DNA of 64,000 nt from Tistrella mobilis (lineage in GTDB: Bacteria; Pseudomonadota; Alphaproteobacteria; Tistrellales; Tistrellaceae). The stretch is taken from positions 325,724 through 389,723 of the forward strand of contig NZ_JBBIAB010000003.1 in NCBI RefSeq assembly GCF_039634785.1. Direction: 5' to 3'. Each line of letters opens with the position of its first letter. The stretch's first letter is position 1. A program made the translations under genes and the position numbers. Positions 61,498-64,000 of the stretch are shown here, one piece after another. Below the pieces are notes generated by a model that worked only from the letters and a program-made list of their open reading frames with translations, searched no databases and was not told where the DNA came from.

Positions 61498-62634
61498 TCA
61501 GCCCGCAAGGCTCACCCAGCAGGGGCCGGGCAGCGGTTCGGCAAGGAAGCGGCGGCCGATCTCGTCGAGCGTCGCCGCAGGGTCGAGATCGGCGAACAGC
61601 GCCGGATGCAGCCAGGTGGCGGCAATCTCGACGAACAGGATGTTGAGCGGAGCGACCGTCAGCAGCCCCGTCCACACCCCATGCACCCGCCGGTCGCGGA
61701 CGGCCGGCAGCGTCTCGAAACCGGTGCGCGCGACCAGCCGGGCAAGGCCGGCGCGCGCGGCTGCCGGGTCGAGCCCCGGGCCGATGCCCGGCCGGATATC
61801 GCCGCCATAGGCACCGCCCGAGGCGATATAGACCGCCGGCGCCTCGGTCATCAGCTGCTCGATCGGCAGCTTGACGTACCAGGACGCCTGAACGGCCGAG
61901 AGGTTGCTGCCGCCGGCAAGGGCCAGAAGGTCGCCCCAGATCCGCCGCCCGGCCGCCCAGCAGCAATCGTCATAGGTCGACTGAACCTCCAGATAGGCGC
62001 GGGTCGGCGCCACGCCGGCAAGGCGGCCGGTCACCCGCGCCAGGCGGTCGGCGACGAAATCCGTGAAGGCGCGGGCGCGGGCGGGCACACCCAGCACATC
62101 GCCCCACATCCGCATCGCCCGGCCCATGTCGCCGATCGGGTCGCCGGCCGCACCTGCCGGCGGTGCGGCATTGCTGGCGGCATTGCTGAACACCACCGGA
62201 ATGCCGGCGGCGGCCAGCTGGCCGACCAGCCGCCCCTCGCCCAGCTCCGGCACCATAAAGGCGGAGGCGACCACCAGATCGGGGGTGAGCGACAGGATAT
62301 GCTCCACCGACAGCGTGTCGGGCGTCTGGCCGCCGACCTCGGCGATCAGGCTGCCATCGGGCCGCGTTTCATAACGCCGGCGCAGAAGATCGCTGTCGAA
62401 CCTGGCCACATCCGCCCAGCCGACCACCAGCCGCGACGGATCGGGGTGCAGCAGGGCCATGCTGATCACGTCGCGCGCATCCAGCAGCACGATGCGCGCC
62501 ACCGGCCTCGCCAGTTCGACCCTCCGGCCGATCACGTCGGTGACGACCATCCCGCCGCCTGCGGCGCGGGCGAGCGTCGGGGCTGCGGCAGCCGCCCCCA
62601 GCAGGGCCAGAAAACTGCGGCGATCGAGATCCAT
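61498..62634 (-). CDS. Tat-exported iron-siderophore ABC substrate-binding protein
   Basis: This 378-aa periplasmic binding protein of the FecB/BtuF type starts with a twin-arginine signal (DRRSFLALLGAAAAA, cleaved after ARA). The domain starts MVVTDVIGRRVELARPVARI, then LDARDVISMALLHPDPSRLV and LTPDLVVASAFMVPE. ATG 62634 follows GAGGGG by about ten bases. A GTG at 62652 overlapping the receptor stop (GTGA) is possible. It captures ferric siderophore for an inner-membrane ABC permease, which is not in the window. Confidence 0.92.
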   Translation of the reverse strand: MDLDRRSFLALLGAAAAAPTLARAAGGGMVVTDVIGRRVELARPVARIVLLDARDVISMALLHPDPSRLVVGWADVARFDSDLLRRRYETRPDGSLIAEVGGQTPDTLSVEHILSLTPDLVVASAFMVPELGEGRLVGQLAAAGIPVVFSNAASNAAPPAGAAGDPIGDMGRAMRMWGDVLGVPARARAFTDFVADRLARVTGRLAGVAPTRAYLEVQSTYDDCCWAAGRRIWGDLLALAGGSNLSAVQASWYVKLPIEQLMTEAPAVYIASGGAYGGDIRPGIGPGLDPAAARAGLARLVARTGFETLPAVRDRRVHGVWTGLLTVAPLNILFVEIAATWLHPALFADLDPAATLDEIGRRFLAEPLPGPCWVSLAG

Positions 62635-62648
62635 CAGAGACCGGCCCC

Positions 62649-64000
62649 TCACCAGCTGTAGCGCAGCCCGGCCAGCACCTCGGTGCCGTTGCCGTACTGG
62701 CAGTAAAAGCCGCTGGTGCAGCTCGTGTAATAGGTCTTGTCGAACAGGTTGGTGGCATTCAGCGTCACCTGGGTGCCCTGCAGCGACGGGGACAGCCGGG
62801 CCAGATCATAGCGCAGCGCCACATCGACCAGGGTGAAGCCGTCGGCCTTGAAGCTGTTGATGTCGTCGGCATAGCTGCTGCCGACCACACGCACACCCGC
62901 CCCCAGGGTCAGACCGTCGAGCGCGCCGGCATCGACGGCGTAATTGGCCCAGACCGACCCGTGATAGGCCGGCACCGCCTGCGGGCGCTTGCCGATATTG
63001 GCAGCGACCGTCGATTTCGTGACCTCGGTGTCGAGCAGGGTGAGGGCTGCGATCACCTCCAGACTGGCCGTCACATTGCCGCGGGCTTCGAACTCGACGC
63101 CCCGCGAACGGACCTCGCCCTGCTGGACATTGAAGCCGGGCGTGCTGCCGGGGGTGAGAACATTCTCCTGCCGGATCTGGAAGGCGGAGACGGTGAACAG
63201 CGCCTTCATGAACTCCGGCTCGTACTTCACCCCCACTTCCCACTGCTCGGCCTCGGTCGGATCGAAGGGCCGGCCCGACGCATCGACGCCGATCACCGGC
63301 TCGAACGAGGTCGAATAGCTGACATAGGGGGCGATGCCGTTGTCGAACCGATAGAGCAGGCCGGCCCGATAGCTCGGCGACCGGCTCGACTGGTCGCTGG
63401 TGGTGCCGGCCAGGCGGTTCCGGCTCTCCTGCTCCGTCCAGTCATAGCGCGCGCCCAGCAGCAGGCGCCAGCCGCCCAGGCTCATCTGGTCCTGCAGATA
63501 GACGCCCGTCTGCTCCAGGGTCTGGCGGCTGTCGATGACGGCCGCAAGCGCCCCCACCGGCAGGCCATAGCGCGGATTGCCCAGATCCAGCGGCTCGGCC
63601 GCCCCCATCTCATAGGTCCAGTCGCTCACCGCATGCTGATAGTCGACGCCGATGATCGTCTGATGCCCCACGGCACCCGTGGCGAAATCGACCTGCGCCC
63701 GGTTGTCGGTGGCGACACCTTCAACCGTTTCTGTCGAGCGCAGGGCGACGCGCGGCAGCAGCCCGCCCGCCGTGATCCCGCCCGCCATCTGCAGGCTCTG
63801 GAAATCCAGGTCGATTTCGGAATAGCGGGTCTTCGAGCTGACGCTCACCATGTCGTTGATCCGATGGTCGAAACTGTAGCCGATGGCGCGCTGGGTGCGG
63901 TCATAGCTGTCGAAAGCCGGATCGCCGACATTGTCGTCGCGGCCGAGCCCGCCCTTCCAGGCATCCGGCGCCAGTTCCTGCGGATAGGTGGAGTTGAAAT
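62649..64000 (-). CDS. TonB-dependent siderophore receptor, 5' part outside window
   Basis: The visible 450 codons are the beta-barrel part of an outer-membrane siderophore receptor. They include GVYLQDQMSLGGWRLLLGAR, YVSYSTSFEPV, EQWEVGVKYEPEF, LNATNLFDKTYYTSC and the terminal aromatic LRYSW. The frame stays open to the window edge, so the plug and signal peptide lie outside. The wording fits the FhuA/FpvA-like (TonB-siderophore) group. It is the first visible gene of the siderophore operon and its stop overlaps or nearly touches the next gene. Confidence 0.94.
   Translation of the reverse strand, partial: FNSTYPQELAPDAWKGGLGRDDNVGDPAFDSYDRTQRAIGYSFDHRINDMVSVSSKTRYSEIDLDFQSLQMAGGITAGGLLPRVALRSTETVEGVATDNRAQVDFATGAVGHQTIIGVDYQHAVSDWTYEMGAAEPLDLGNPRYGLPVGALAAVIDSRQTLEQTGVYLQDQMSLGGWRLLLGARYDWTEQESRNRLAGTTSDQSSRSPSYRAGLLYRFDNGIAPYVSYSTSFEPVIGVDASGRPFDPTEAEQWEVGVKYEPEFMKALFTVSAFQIRQENVLTPGSTPGFNVQQGEVRSRGVEFEARGNVTASLEVIAALTLLDTEVTKSTVAANIGKRPQAVPAYHGSVWANYAVDAGALDGLTLGAGVRVVGSSYADDINSFKADGFTLVDVALRYDLARLSPSLQGTQVTLNATNLFDKTYYTSCTSGFYCQYGNGTEVLAGLRYSW

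Overview
The window is about 64 kb of GC-rich, densely packed chromosome. It has no rRNA, tRNA, CRISPR array, phage or insertion sequence that I could see. The gene families (DUF2336 protein beside a PAS histidine kinase, DUF6314, BluB, MocR regulators, methylmalonyl-CoA mutase, TonB receptors, an acetoin dehydrogenase cluster) and the strong GC bias fit an alphaproteobacterium. A Rhodospirillales-type organism such as Tistrella is my guess, but that name is inference.

Layout. 1-1142: 3' part of a sensor histidine kinase. 1290-7840: a one-directional set of a membrane desaturase, an acyl carrier protein, a cyclopropane-synthase-type methyltransferase, a fatty acyl-AMP ligase, a long-chain-type acyl-CoA dehydrogenase and a DpgC-type crotonase-fold oxygenase. 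It looks like a compact fatty-acyl natural-product pathway and is the best candidate here for an undescribed system. 7846-9203: a methyltransferase remnant, a DUF4864 protein and a small membrane protein. 9472-14470: HD hydrolase, two TetR regulators with visible operators, a beta-lactamase-fold hydrolase, a glutathione transferase and a DUF4394 protein. 14640-15030: a candidate structured small RNA with promoter and terminator, and one copy of a dispersed hairpin repeat. 15077-21132: PhzF and MocR (divergent), a PLC-like secreted protein, and a flavin monooxygenase with DUF6314.

21261-33058: biotin carboxylase with its biotin carrier, a DUF1826 gene with a Zur-like box, an XRE regulator, a PEBP protein, an AraC regulator, EamA and LysE transporters, methylmalonyl-CoA mutase (mutA-mutB) and an enoyl-CoA hydratase. 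33258-38776: two paralogous DUF1344-like secreted proteins, then a TonB receptor and an SbmA/YddA-type ABC protein behind a Fur-like box. 38761-45055: aldo/keto reductase, SDR, thioredoxin-NHL protein, GNAT, sirtuin, BluB and a small secreted protein. 45122-50039: histidine kinase, DUF2336, cytochrome c and a uracil-DNA glycosylase-family protein.

50254-58004: acetoin catabolism (acoR, an orphan antitoxin, then acoX-acoA-acoB-acoC-SDR behind a strong sigma-54 promoter and ending in a strong terminator). 58181-60283: chemoreceptor. 60354-64000: siderophore uptake (SIP reductase, Tat-exported binding protein, TonB receptor cut by the window edge).

Two themes run across the window. Short tandem duplications repeatedly lie on or beside stop codons (10102, 27934, 42581, 44626 and 53929 regions). 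A hairpin-rich element of about 100 bp recurs at three 3' intergenic sites (13495, 14935 and 39856), with compensatory changes in its stems.
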